A stretch of 64,000 bases of DNA from Anaerophaga thermohalophila str. Valhall (GCF_000250735.1 NZ_AHZV01000106.1:18763-82762); one strand, 5' to 3'. Positions 28,839 to 38,651 are shown, numbered from the stretch's first letter. Notes: generated by a model not told the origin, from the sequence alone. Numbers and translations are program-made.

Positions 28839-31800
28839 ATGAAAACTACTTTTTTTCGTGTTGTCTTTTTTCTTACCATCATTTTCTTCTCTGCCTGCGA
28901 TAGCGACAAAAAGGAAGCTCCCCATTCCCCTTTTCATCCGGCAATCAGTGCTTTTACCTCTGGGCAGATTTCTGTGAAATCACCCGTGATGGTCGAATTT
29001 ACATCGCCTGTCAGCCAGGCAGTCCCTGGCCAGAGCATAAAAGACGGCATTATTTCTTTTTCTCCATCAATAAAGGGAGAAGCAGTATGGGCAGATGAGC
29101 GAACCATTGTTTTTAAGCCTTCAGAACTGCTTCCCTCAGGCGAAAAATTTAAAAGTGAGATAGCCCTCCAGCGTCTTTTGCCTGATGAAGAGGAGCCTTT
29201 TTTCTTTACCTTTCAGACTATTCAGCAGGATGCCTGGTTAAGCACCGAAAACATAGGACCATTGTCTGTCAGCGACTACAATAAATATCAGGCAACCATA
29301 AAAGTGGCATTGGCCGATGTAGCCAATGACGAACTGGTAGAAACCAATGTAGAAGTTAAATACAACGGTGAAACCCGAGAACCCGAATGGTTCCATTCAA
29401 ATGGCCGAAACCACATCCTTACTGTTAATGACATAATGCGTGGAGAAAATGAGGGTATACTATCTGTAACGGTCAAAGAAGGTCCGCTTTCTCCCGGTGA
29501 AGAACAAAACCTAAAAGTAAACATCCCTCCGGCAAATACATTCAAAATCTTTTCAGCCCGTCTCGAAACCTCACCGCGAAAAGTTATTACCGTTACTTTC
29601 AGCGATCCGTTAGACCCGGGACAGGACATATCAGGCCTTTTCAGGCTTTCGGGACAGGACCTTAACTGGAATATAGACAACAACCTTGTAGAGCTATACC
29701 CGGATGAAGACATTACCGGCGAAAAAACGCTTATTATTTCTGAGGATGTTAAGAATGTATCGGGCCGCAAATTGTCCGGACGCGGCGAATTCACCTTCAC
29801 CTTCACAAGTGAAAAACCGGCTGTTGAAATCATCGGAGACGGAACTGTCATGCCTTATTCAGACGGTTTGTTCATGCCCTTCAGAGCAGTGAGTCTGAAT
29901 GCAGTAAGAGTCCGTATTATCAAGATATATGAACACAACATCGGTCATTTCCTTCAGGTCAATCAACTCAGTGGTGAAAACCAGATTAAACGGGCAGGAA
30001 GACTGGTTCACAAGCAACGCATCGAAATAGACACCGATCCAACACTCGACCTAAACAAATGGAACACCTTTTCTCTCGATTTATCCCGCTTCATCCAGCC
30101 CGATCCGGGAGCCATTTACCGGGTAGAACTGGGCTTTGAAAAGACGGATGCCATTTATCCCTGTGCAGGTGATGACCAGAGGGATAATTCCGTTCAGGCC
30201 GACCATCCCGACCCGGAAGAAGGATTCTGGGATGAAACCGACAACTATTACTCCGTTTATCCTTACCACTATAACCCGGATTATCGTTGGAGCGAAAGAG
30301 ACAACCCCTGCTCCGACTCATATTATACACGCGACCGCTGGGTGGCACGTAATGTGCTGGCTTCGAATCTCGGACTGTTGGTAAAAGGCGGTACCAATAA
30401 CGAATTATTGGTGACCGTGAGCGACCTTATTTCATCCGAACCCCTTGCCAATGTAGGGGTAGAGATTTTTAACCTTCAAATGATTAAAATCGGGGAAGGC
30501 ACTACCAACAATGAGGGGCAGGCAAGTATAACGGCTGACGGAATTCCCTTTTTGCTGATCGCCAGAGATGGAAAGCAAAGAGGATACTTAAGGCTCGATG
30601 ACGGGCAGGCCCTCGCACTCGACAGGTTCGACGTATCAGGTGAAACCGTGAATGAAGGTCTGAGAGGATTCATTTTCGGGGAACGCGGGGTCTGGAGACC
30701 GGGAGACTCCCTTTTTGTCTCTTTTATGCCCATCGAAAGCACGCCGGGAACACTTCCCCCCAATCATCCGGTTACGTTCAAGTTAACAGATCCAAGAGGA
30801 CGTCTTGTTTACAAACAAACCCGGACACATCCCGAAAACCGTTTATACACTTTCAGGACGAAAACCGGCAAGGACGCCCCCACCGGCTATTGGCTCGCAA
30901 GTGTTCATGTGGGAGGTGTTGTGTTCGAAAAGAATCTTCGCATTGAAACAATTCGTCCCAACCGTCTGAAAGTGGAGCTTGAAACACCCGGAAAAATTTT
31001 GGAATCCGGGCAAATCTATAATTTCAATATCCGCTCCAACTGGCTTCACGGATCCCCTGCTTCCAACCTCAAAGCCGATGTAAGACTTAATTTGCAGCCT
31101 GCAAAAACCCATTTTGAAGGATATGCCGGCTTTATTTTTGATGATCCCTCACGGGAAGTGAACGAATCGGAACTGACCATCTATGAAGGAATGTTAGACG
31201 AAAAAGGTCTCTCTTCGTTCCGTTACAGAATACCTGAATTCGACCTGGTTCCCGGCATGGTTCGGGGAGCATTAAGAACCCGAGTATTTGAAAAAGGGGG
31301 CGCTTTTAGTGTCGGAAACGAAACCCTTGCTATATCACCCTTCGATGTATATACAGGCATTCGTGCTCCAGAGGGCGATGATCGCGGACTATTATTAACC
31401 GACCAAAACCACCGGATAGATGTAGTTACTGTAAACAGTCAGGGAAATACTGCAGGCAATCAGAAACTACAATATACCGTCTATAAAATAAACTGGCGCT
31501 GGTGGTGGGAATCATCAGAAGAAGACCTTGGACGCTATATTGCTTCAAGCAGCCGGAATATTGTCGACTCAGGAACACTGATAACCGGTGATGATGGCTC
31601 AGGCAGTTTTGATTTTCGGATAAACAAGCCGGAGTGGGGACGATACCTGATAAGAGTAATAAATCCTTCGTCGGGGCATTCAACTGCCACCACAGTGAGA
31701 GTTGACTGGCCGGGATGGGCACGTGAATCGCGTGGTGGCGACGGCGCTTCTCACCTTGTATTTTCTGCCGATAAGCAAAAATATGAGGTTGGTGAGGACG

Positions 31801-34364
31801 TTACCGTCACGTTCCCCTCTTCAGAGCAGGGACGAGCCCTTGTCAGTCTTGAGTCGGGAAGCAGCGTGCTGAAGTCGTGGTGGATAGAACCTCAGGCCAA
31901 AGAAACAACATTCAGCTTTGAAGCCACACCGGAGATGGCTCCCAACATTTATATCAGCATAACGCTTATTCAAACATACAGTCAGACTACCAACAATCGC
32001 CCCCTGCGTCTTTACGGAATCATTCCGGTAAAAATAGAAAATCCCGGCACGCGTCTCGAACCGGAAATAAAGACTTCTGAAACCTGGCGCCCCGGGGAAG
32101 ATGTTGAAATCATAGTCAGCGAGGCCAATAACCGGGAAATGGACTATGTATTGGCAGTAGTAGATGAAGGCCTGCTTGATATAACCGGTTTTCAGACACC
32201 CGATCCATGGGAGCGCTTCAACGCAAGACAGGCGCTTGGGGTTAAAACCTGGGATCTTTACGATGAAGTCATCGGTGCATTCGGTGGAAAGATTGAACAG
32301 CTTTTCAGCGTTGGAGGAGATGAATCGCTCAAGGGTGACAAAGGGCAAAACCGGTTGCAACGCTTCGAGCCCATGGTGAAATTCTTCGGCCCGAACAAAT
32401 TGAAAAAGAGGGATGAAAACCCGCACCGGTTCAAAGTTCCTTCTTATACCGGATCTGTTCGTGTTATGGTTATCAGCACCGACGGAAAGGCTACCGGCAG
32501 CAATGATGCTACCGTAAAAGTGAAAAAGCCTGTGATGGCGTGGGCTGCATTGCCTCGTATGTTAGGCCCCGATGAGAAACTGTCCCTTCCGGTTACTGTT
32601 TTTGTTTCCGAAGAAAATATTCACGAAGTAACGGTCACAATTACAGGTTCTCAACATTATTCCTTCGGAGAAAACAGCAGCAAAACCGTCTCTTTCGATT
32701 CACCCGGTGAAAAAACGGTAAGTTTTGAGGTGCATACCAAATCCCTTACCGGCCAGTCGCAACTGGTAATTGAAGCATCGGGCAACGGGGAAAAAGACCG
32801 TCTGACAAAAAACCTGGAAATAAGAATGCCCAATCCACCTGTGACACAAACCCGCTTTGCCGTTATTGAGCCCAAAGCAAATCAGACATTGGAATATAAC
32901 CTGCCGGGTATCCCTGGAACAAATACCATGCAACTGGAGGTGAGTGCAATTCCTCCGATGGATTTAACCGGGCGACTGAACTTTCTTATTGAATACCCGC
33001 ACGGATGTATCGAACAGATTACTTCTGGCGGTTTTCCGCAATTGTATCTCGACAAGATTGTCGACATGACGGGGGAACAACGCAACAGGGTAAGAGAAAA
33101 TATCACCAGCGTACTTCAACGCTACAGTTCTTACCAGACGCCCGAAGGCGGATTTGCTTACTGGCCGGGACAATCACAACCCAGTGACTGGGGCTCCAGT
33201 TATGCCGGTCATTTTATGCTCGAAGCAGAGAAACAGGGCTTTCTGGTGCACCCTTCATTAAAGTCCGGCTGGATTGAATGGCAAAAAGAAAGAGCTTCAT
33301 CCTGGCTGCCACGCCCCGAAACACAAGCTTATACATCAGAACAGATGCTTCAGGCTTACAGGCTCTATACCCTTGCACTGGCCGGCGAACCTGTCACTGA
33401 CGCCATGAACCGGCTGCGTCAGCAGTCGTACCTCATCGCTCAAACCAGATGGTTACTGGCTTCAGCCTATGCCCTTACGGGTATGCAAAAAGTGGCATCG
33501 GAAATAATGAATGAGGCACCTGAGTTGAATTCCACAGATGTTCAATACGAAACGTACGGCTCACCCTTGCGCGATAAAGCCATTCTTATTCAGGCACTGA
33601 ATCTTCTGGGGCGAAAGGAAACTGCCATGCCTTTGGTAAAAGAAGCAGCTGAGGCGCTTAATTCTGGAAGATGGTATAGTACACAAACAACAGCATGGAC
33701 ACTGATGAGTATTGTTAATTTTGCCGGAAACGGAGCAGATGACTCGTCACTGCAATACACTTATTCGGTGAATAACGAAGATAATATTACTGTAGGAACA
33801 GACAAACCGGTTTCGCAACGAAGCATCAGCTTTGGTGAAGCAATGAACGGGCAAATAACAGTTTCCAACGATTCGGGTAAGGAGCTGTTTGCCTCACTGC
33901 TGATTCAGGGAATTCCGGGAGGAATTGATTCCACAGCCTTTTCAGAGAATCTTAAGATTGAACGCAGATTCCTGACCATGGACGATCGCCCTGTTTCACA
34001 TGAAAATATCCCGCAAGGAACGGACTTCAAATATGTGATCAGAGTCAGCAATCCCGGCTCTGCTGGTGACGCGCGAAATCTGGCCCTGACACAAATGATC
34101 CCGTCAGGATGGGAAATACGAAACACTCGTCTGGAAGGTATCCGTTCGTACGATGTTGACCTTCCTGATTATCGTGACATCCGTGATGACAGGGTGCTTT
34201 CGTATTTCGATCTGAAAGCCGGCAGAAGCAAACAATTTGTTGTGGTAGTACACGCTGCATTCCCGGGTGAATATTATCTTCCTCCCGTTGTTTGTGAAGC
34301 CATGTATAATCATGCCATCAGGGCCAGAATTCCCGGTGAAAAAACCATTGTTTCGGCCCCCTAA
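28839..34364 (+). CDS. Bacterial alpha-2-macroglobulin lipoprotein
   Basis: 1841 residues. Lipobox FFSAC at Cys20, then repeated macroglobulin beta domains (MG1/MG2) and a thioester domain with GCIEQ, Cys1390 to Gln1393, followed by the helical TED barrel (YQTPEGGFAYWPG). Such proteins trap attacking proteases in the periplasm by covalent linkage through the thioester. The thioester-bearing form is usually paired with pbpC to protect and repair the wall; here pbpC lies far away at 61573-63954. A bait region cannot be placed reliably. Downstream tatD follows 18 bases later. Confidence 0.93.
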   Translation: MKTTFFRVVFFLTIIFFSACDSDKKEAPHSPFHPAISAFTSGQISVKSPVMVEFTSPVSQAVPGQSIKDGIISFSPSIKGEAVWADERTIVFKPSELLPSGEKFKSEIALQRLLPDEEEPFFFTFQTIQQDAWLSTENIGPLSVSDYNKYQATIKVALADVANDELVETNVEVKYNGETREPEWFHSNGRNHILTVNDIMRGENEGILSVTVKEGPLSPGEEQNLKVNIPPANTFKIFSARLETSPRKVITVTFSDPLDPGQDISGLFRLSGQDLNWNIDNNLVELYPDEDITGEKTLIISEDVKNVSGRKLSGRGEFTFTFTSEKPAVEIIGDGTVMPYSDGLFMPFRAVSLNAVRVRIIKIYEHNIGHFLQVNQLSGENQIKRAGRLVHKQRIEIDTDPTLDLNKWNTFSLDLSRFIQPDPGAIYRVELGFEKTDAIYPCAGDDQRDNSVQADHPDPEEGFWDETDNYYSVYPYHYNPDYRWSERDNPCSDSYYTRDRWVARNVLASNLGLLVKGGTNNELLVTVSDLISSEPLANVGVEIFNLQMIKIGEGTTNNEGQASITADGIPFLLIARDGKQRGYLRLDDGQALALDRFDVSGETVNEGLRGFIFGERGVWRPGDSLFVSFMPIESTPGTLPPNHPVTFKLTDPRGRLVYKQTRTHPENRLYTFRTKTGKDAPTGYWLASVHVGGVVFEKNLRIETIRPNRLKVELETPGKILESGQIYNFNIRSNWLHGSPASNLKADVRLNLQPAKTHFEGYAGFIFDDPSREVNESELTIYEGMLDEKGLSSFRYRIPEFDLVPGMVRGALRTRVFEKGGAFSVGNETLAISPFDVYTGIRAPEGDDRGLLLTDQNHRIDVVTVNSQGNTAGNQKLQYTVYKINWRWWWESSEEDLGRYIASSSRNIVDSGTLITGDDGSGSFDFRINKPEWGRYLIRVINPSSGHSTATTVRVDWPGWARESRGGDGASHLVFSADKQKYEVGEDVTVTFPSSEQGRALVSLESGSSVLKSWWIEPQAKETTFSFEATPEMAPNIYISITLIQTYSQTTNNRPLRLYGIIPVKIENPGTRLEPEIKTSETWRPGEDVEIIVSEANNREMDYVLAVVDEGLLDITGFQTPDPWERFNARQALGVKTWDLYDEVIGAFGGKIEQLFSVGGDESLKGDKGQNRLQRFEPMVKFFGPNKLKKRDENPHRFKVPSYTGSVRVMVISTDGKATGSNDATVKVKKPVMAWAALPRMLGPDEKLSLPVTVFVSEENIHEVTVTITGSQHYSFGENSSKTVSFDSPGEKTVSFEVHTKSLTGQSQLVIEASGNGEKDRLTKNLEIRMPNPPVTQTRFAVIEPKANQTLEYNLPGIPGTNTMQLEVSAIPPMDLTGRLNFLIEYPHGCIEQITSGGFPQLYLDKIVDMTGEQRNRVRENITSVLQRYSSYQTPEGGFAYWPGQSQPSDWGSSYAGHFMLEAEKQGFLVHPSLKSGWIEWQKERASSWLPRPETQAYTSEQMLQAYRLYTLALAGEPVTDAMNRLRQQSYLIAQTRWLLASAYALTGMQKVASEIMNEAPELNSTDVQYETYGSPLRDKAILIQALNLLGRKETAMPLVKEAAEALNSGRWYSTQTTAWTLMSIVNFAGNGADDSSLQYTYSVNNEDNITVGTDKPVSQRSISFGEAMNGQITVSNDSGKELFASLLIQGIPGGIDSTAFSENLKIERRFLTMDDRPVSHENIPQGTDFKYVIRVSNPGSAGDARNLALTQMIPSGWEIRNTRLEGIRSYDVDLPDYRDIRDDRVLSYFDLKAGRSKQFVVVVHAAFPGEYYLPPVVCEAMYNHAIRARIPGEKTIVSAP

Positions 34365-34382
34365 ATGTAAAAGAAGGAATTA

Positions 34383-35051
34383 ATGAAGTACATCAATTTC
34401 CACACCCATACAGAACCCGAAAATCCTGATACAGAAATTGCCATCGTCAGCTGTGTGGCGCCGGAGCCTCTGCAGGAAGGACCTGAGGGCGTATGGTTTT
34501 CGTACGGAATCCATCCCTGGTATATTCATGGACAAGACATCGATGCATTATTAAATAAGGTTAAGAAAATTGCTGCAAACCACAAAGTAATTGCGATTGG
34601 AGAGGCCGGTCTTGATAAAATCAAGGGGCCTGCCCTGGGACTTCAGAAGAAAATATTTTGCCAGCAGGTTGACATTTCGGAGGACATAAAAAAACCACTG
34701 ATCATTCATTCGGTAAAAGCCAATAACGAGATATTGAACCTGCATAAAAAAATGACACCGTCCCAGCCCTGGGTGATTCATGGTTTTAGCGGCCATCCAC
34801 AGGAAATGGAACAATTTGTAAAACAAGGTTTTTATCTTTCATTCGGCCCGAAAATACTTTACCACCAAAATAATAAAGCGGCAGAATCACTTGAAAGAAT
34901 CCCTGGGGAAAACTTATTCCTGGAAACCGATCACACCAATAAATCCATATCGGGCTTATATATCCGGGGTGCTGAAATAAGGAATACCACAGTTGAAAAA
35001 CTGGGCAGTAGCATTGAAGAAAATTTTAACCGTTTGTTCAGATTTGAATGA
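34383..35051 (+). CDS. TatD family metal-dependent hydrolase
   Basis: 222 residues. Metal ligands visible: NFHTHT (HxH), Glu in IGEAGLDK, His in LIIHSVKA, HGFSG, and Asp in LETDHTN. TatD enzymes are 3'-5' nucleases/deoxyribonuclease-like hydrolases; this one is short (typical 255) and belongs to the compact Bacteroidota group. Followed by tcdA, a frequent neighbour in this phylum. Cytosolic. Confidence 0.87.
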   Translation: MKYINFHTHTEPENPDTEIAIVSCVAPEPLQEGPEGVWFSYGIHPWYIHGQDIDALLNKVKKIAANHKVIAIGEAGLDKIKGPALGLQKKIFCQQVDISEDIKKPLIIHSVKANNEILNLHKKMTPSQPWVIHGFSGHPQEMEQFVKQGFYLSFGPKILYHQNNKAAESLERIPGENLFLETDHTNKSISGLYIRGAEIRNTTVEKLGSSIEENFNRLFRFE

Positions 35052-35084
35052 GATAACCCGGGATTTTATTAAAACAGTAGCTTC

Positions 35085-35810
35085 ATGAAGTGGCTTGAGC
35101 GCACGGAACTATTAATCGGAAAAGAAAAACTTGAAAAACTAAACCGGTCGCATGTGCTGGTCGCCGGACTCGGAGGCGTTGGTTCCTGGTGCGCCGAAAT
35201 GCTTGCCCGATCCGGAATCGGAGAACTAACCGTTATCGACGGTGATGTAGTAAATCCTTCGAACCGAAACCGTCAGTTGCCCGCTGTTATTTCGACCGAA
35301 GGAATGTCAAAAACCGATGTGATGGCGGCCCGGCTAAAAGAAATAAATCCCGATATTGTCCTGCATCCTTTCTGCCATTTTCACACCGGCGACGACTTTG
35401 AGGTTTTGATGACACAGCGGTACGACTATGTGGTGGATGCCATTGACTCTCTCAGCCCAAAAGTTTTCCTGATTGTTGCTGCCATGAAAAATGGCCGCCG
35501 TTTGATCTCTTCCATGGGGGCGGGCGGAAAAATGAACCCGGAAAAGGTACAGATTACAGACATCAGCAAATCTTATCACTGTAACCTGGCACGTATGGTA
35601 AGAAAACGTTTGAGCAAATTCGGCATCAAAAAAGGATTTGATGTGGTTTTCAGTCCGGAGCCGGTTCACAAATCAGCGATCATACAAACCCGGGGCGAAC
35701 AAAACAAAAAAACCACTGTGGGTACTATCTCATATATGCCTGCCATTTTTGGAATGATGGCAGCCTCTAAGGTAATCAGAGAATTGGCAGGGGAAAGAAT
35801 AAGGGTATAA
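35085..35810 (+). CDS. tcdA: tRNA threonylcarbamoyladenosine dehydratase
   Basis: 241 residues. E1-like ATP-binding fold: GLGGVGSW at 28-35, the VIDGDVVNPSNRNRQ motif that binds ATP/adenylates, and DAIDSLSPK. TcdA cyclises t6A at position 37 of tRNAs to ct6A using ATP. Full length. Downstream of tatD by 33 bases, likely same transcript. Confidence 0.9.
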   Translation: MKWLERTELLIGKEKLEKLNRSHVLVAGLGGVGSWCAEMLARSGIGELTVIDGDVVNPSNRNRQLPAVISTEGMSKTDVMAARLKEINPDIVLHPFCHFHTGDDFEVLMTQRYDYVVDAIDSLSPKVFLIVAAMKNGRRLISSMGAGGKMNPEKVQITDISKSYHCNLARMVRKRLSKFGIKKGFDVVFSPEPVHKSAIIQTRGEQNKKTTVGTISYMPAIFGMMAASKVIRELAGERIRV

Positions 35811-35855
35811 GTGATTTTTATTGTCTTTATAGTACAATAGTCAGTTAAAAAAAGC

Positions 35856-35894
35856 CTAAATGCAGATACGCAATGACGCAAAGCTTTTATTATG
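35856..35894 (+). repeat. Short dispersed leader repeat (GCAGATACGCAATGACGCAAAG type)
   Basis: Third copy of the motif seen at 4808-4846, again ending TTTTATTATGA and again between two genes. Confidence 0.6.
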
Positions 35895-35991
35895 AGAGAG
35901 TTGCAGCTTGTGCAATTAATTGTGTAAAAAATTTATTACCAGACACCTGTAAAAGTTTCTCGGAGTATTATTGTAAATAACTGTTTTTTCA

Positions 35992-36405
35992 ATGATTTCA
36001 AGAATAATGATTGCTGTACTGCTGATGTGCATTTTTTTTGCATTTGCAGGAAAAAAGGGGTACAAAGATGGTACATTTCAAGGTATATCAAAATCGATTT
36101 ATACCAATGAACCTTATTATGGCCATTCAACAATAAAAATACAGAATGGAGAAATAATTGATGTTGAGTTTGTAATTCGCGATTCGGCAAAACATGTTGA
36201 GTTTGATGACGAGTATGAGAAATATTTTGCAGGAAATGAATTATATATGGATCAATGTCGAAAAAACCGCGTCGGGGTTATTTCATATCCCGATAGTTTG
36301 CTGAAATATCAAAATATTGATAAGGTTGATGCAATGAGTGGTGCTACCTGGTCATGTAATATCTTCAAAGCTTCGGTAAAAGAAGCACTTAAACAAGCCC
36401 GATAA
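35992..36405 (+). CDS. Exported FMN-binding domain protein
   Basis: 137 residues. N-terminal hydrophobic export signal (MIAVLLMCIFFAFA), then an FMN_bind domain: YKDGTFQG opening and DAMSGATWS near 116-124. In NqrC/RnfG-type proteins FMN is esterified to the last Thr of SGAT-x-T; here that position is Ser, which may still accept FMN. Probably a periplasmic electron carrier. No Rnf/Nqr operon is nearby, so its partner is unknown. Confidence 0.8.
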   Translation: MISRIMIAVLLMCIFFAFAGKKGYKDGTFQGISKSIYTNEPYYGHSTIKIQNGEIIDVEFVIRDSAKHVEFDDEYEKYFAGNELYMDQCRKNRVGVISYPDSLLKYQNIDKVDAMSGATWSCNIFKASVKEALKQAR

Positions 36406-36514
36406 AACAGATTACATTTTTTATCACTACATTTCGATATAGCGTGCATTCATAAGGCAAAGACTCACTGTTTTCTCTGTTATCCCTCCCGGTTATTTTT
36501 TGTTTCTTTGCAGC

Positions 36515-37279
36515 ATGATTGAATCAATAATAAATCCATTAGATACAAGTTGGGGAATTTGGTTGGTAACGTTGGGGAGCGCCTGGCTGGTGGGCGTATC
36601 AAAGAGCGGGCTGAAGGGCATTGCTATGGTCACCATTCCGTTGCTGGCCCACTTTTACGGAGGCATGGCTTCGGCCGGATTACTGGTACCATTTCTGGTT
36701 TTTGGCGACATGTTCGCCATCCGTTACTACTACAAAAGTCTTAAGTGGGAACATATCAAAAAACTTTATCCCTATGCCCTGACAGGGATTGTCCTGGCAC
36801 TGATTGTCGGCGAAATGATATCGGATAATCAGTTTCGTAACATCATAGGAATCTCCGTATTGCTTTGTCTGGTACTGATCTTTTATCGCGACTATTCGGG
36901 CGGGCCTGACGGATTTACCCGCAAAAGCTGGTTTGCCCGCACACTTGGCGTTACCGGCGGCTTTGCCACTATGATTGGCAATGCAGCAGGGCCAATCTTT
37001 AATTTGTACTTACTCTCTATGCGATTGCCCAAAAAGAGCTTTATTGCTACCGGGGCTGTCTTTTATATAAGCCTGAATCTGCTAAAAATACCGCTTCACT
37101 TTTTTGTGTGGGAATCGATCTCCACGGCGACACTGCAATTAAACTTCATAATGTTGCCGGCCGTATGGTTAGGCTCGGTTACCGGCAAATTCCTGGTGCG
37201 ATTTATCCCGGAAAAAGAATTCAGGATATTCGTGACGATTGTTATTGCTTTATCGGCAGTGTTATTGTTTTTTAAATAA
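36515..37279 (+). CDS. TauE/SafE (TSUP) family membrane transporter
   Basis: 254 residues from the ATG at 36515; a TTG at 36500 is in frame but overlaps promoter-like TTCTTTGC. About eight helices with family-like SKSGLKGIAMVTIPLLA in the first repeat and TMIGNAAGPIFNLYLL in the second. TSUP members carry sulfite, sulfoacetate or other small organic anions across the inner membrane. The substrate is unknown and no sulfur genes are adjacent. Confidence 0.85.
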   Translation: MIESIINPLDTSWGIWLVTLGSAWLVGVSKSGLKGIAMVTIPLLAHFYGGMASAGLLVPFLVFGDMFAIRYYYKSLKWEHIKKLYPYALTGIVLALIVGEMISDNQFRNIIGISVLLCLVLIFYRDYSGGPDGFTRKSWFARTLGVTGGFATMIGNAAGPIFNLYLLSMRLPKKSFIATGAVFYISLNLLKIPLHFFVWESISTATLQLNFIMLPAVWLGSVTGKFLVRFIPEKEFRIFVTIVIALSAVLLFFK

Positions 37280-37669
37280 CGGCATTCGTTTTCGAATAAC
37301 CCCAAAGGGTCAATAACTGCTTTTTGCTTTTCTGACAAACTGTCTGATTGTAAAATCTATGACAAGCAGTGCCAGCACGAGGAAGGCAATCATCAATAAA
37401 ATATCCCTTTCCCGGGTCTCTGACAATTGTTTTCAGATGCCCGGGAAAGGTATTAGATGTTTTGGGTTACTGTTGATTGAAGCTGCTTATTTGATGAAAT
37501 CCACCAACCTGGTTCCCTCCGGAAAGAATTACAGGTCCATTTAGTCGCAATTGTTGTTTAATTGTTTCACGATTATATCCTGATTGGCTTGCAGATGAAT
37601 AATTAAAGAGGTTTGTGGGAACAATAAACTCTTGAGCAAACAGATATTCTCAATCTTTTGCGCCATTCG
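37280..37669. other. Gene-poor start of the accessory zone
   Basis: 390 bases without a convincing gene. An 11-bp perfect inverted repeat CCTTTCCCGGG (37406-37416) / CCCGGGAAAGG (37440-37450) could be a hairpin. A minus-strand frame 37310-37426 encodes a possible 38-residue single-helix peptide (TTG start), too weak to call. Confidence 0.4.
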
Positions 37670-37738
37670 CTATAACGTTATTGCGTCACTCACAATAGTA
37701 TTGTTGCGTTGCTCACAATAGCACTGTTGTGTTGCTCT
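37670..37738. repeat. Three tandem 23-bp repeats with internal hairpins
   Basis: Units at 37670-37692, 37693-37715 and 37716-37738. Units 2 and 3 begin CAATAG and differ at four positions; unit 1 is more divergent. Each begins with a small palindrome (ATAACGTTAT, CAATAGTATTG, CAATAGCACTGTTG). They lie just past the 3' end of the group II intron relic. Confidence 0.7.
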
Positions 37739-37739
37739 T

Positions 37740-38100
37740 TAGAGGCAGCCGCTCCCCAAGAACCGTACGAACCAGTTTATGCATTCATAATTATTATTTT
37801 AAGGAATGCATGATTTTCAATTCCCGGCACACGGCTCAGGCACTTTTAATCCCGAAGTTTCGGGACGGTGAAGCGAGCCCCGACTGTTATTCCTATTTTT
37901 GTTATCGTTGACAATAAAAGTTGTAATTTGCCTGCATTATTCACGAGGGGTTTAATAGTTTAAGGTGTTCATGAACTCGCAAGCTCGTTTCCCAATGCCT
38001 TACAGTTATGGTTTTATCCCTTTCGTCTACCCGAAATGTATGGGAGAGAGTGCCGGGCTTCCACGTTCCGCTCCATAACAGCTTGTGTGAGTAGACAAAA
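37740..38100 (-). mobile_element. Group II intron relic without reverse-transcriptase gene
   Basis: On the minus strand GAGCCGTGTGCCGGG (from 37837) pairs with CTGGTTCGTACGGTTC (to 37760), the two sides of a group II domain V, followed by GGGGAGCGGCTGCCTC, which suits domain VI. The hairpin loop is not four bases but holds about 40 extra bases containing ATGCATTC/GAATGCAT arms. Upstream bases to about 38100 look like intron core (GGGATAAAACCATAACTGTAAGGC). No maturase ORF remains. The 5' end is not defined. Confidence 0.5.
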
Positions 38101-38125
38101 CGAGTGGTTGAATATGTTGTGACGC

Positions 38126-38160
38126 CACGACTGGCGTATATAGCTTTGTTGTAGCGCGTT
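38126..38160 (-). repeat. attC-like half site after the toxin-antitoxin cassette
   Basis: The arm CTGGCGTATATAGC followed by TTTGTTGTAGCG lies a few bases beyond the HigA-type stop. It has the same layout as the full inverted repeat at 39226-39360 (CGTATAGCC then ATTGTTGGCGG). The opposite arm is not recognisable, perhaps lost when the intron-like sequence arrived. Confidence 0.45.
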
Positions 38161-38165
38161 TTATC

Positions 38166-38651
38166 TTAGGTCATTAAGTCTTTCAATGAGTAATTATTAA
38201 ATCGTTTCGTTTTGGTTTTTCTGATTTTTTTGAGTTCGTTTTTTGCCTGAATTTCAATCCAAAGCATTGGGTCATTATTAAAAATCTTTCCCAAAATGAT
38301 TGCTAATTCATAATTTATTGGTCTCTCTCCGTTAATTAATTTGCTCAAATTAGAAGGATTTATCTCAATGTAATGAGCAAATTTCTTTTGAGGTATTCTT
38401 AGTGTTTTCAAGTATTCTTTTAAAAAATCTCCCGGAAGTTTGAGTTCAGTTTCTTCAGATTCCAGATAATCTTGCATTTGAAATTTGATGGAGAGTAATT
38501 CAATTTCTCTTTTTTGCGTTTCTGACCGACTTTTCGCCTTATTCAACATTATGGCCTGGAAATCTTTAAATTCATCTGTTCCAGTATCCATTTGATTTGT
38601 TAGCATTCCGTTAGTTGGCTCTGTGTTATTATCTCGTTTCATAGCTTTCAT
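38166..38651 (-). CDS. HigA-type XRE antitoxin
   Basis: 161 residues. The C-terminal half is a HigA-like helix-turn-helix: FLKEYLKTLRIPQKKFA, then NPSNLSKLINGERPIN and ELAIILGKIF, ending with the family WIEIQAKNEL motif. The N-terminal ~75 residues are polar and helical, a likely toxin-binding extension. The ATG overlaps the stop of the upstream toxin-like gene (ATGA), so the two are co-translated. Probably represses its own promoter. AT-rich compared with its neighbours. Confidence 0.82.
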   Translation of the reverse strand: MKAMKRDNNTEPTNGMLTNQMDTGTDEFKDFQAIMLNKAKSRSETQKREIELLSIKFQMQDYLESEETELKLPGDFLKEYLKTLRIPQKKFAHYIEINPSNLSKLINGERPINYELAIILGKIFNNDPMLWIEIQAKNELKKIRKTKTKRFNNYSLKDLMT

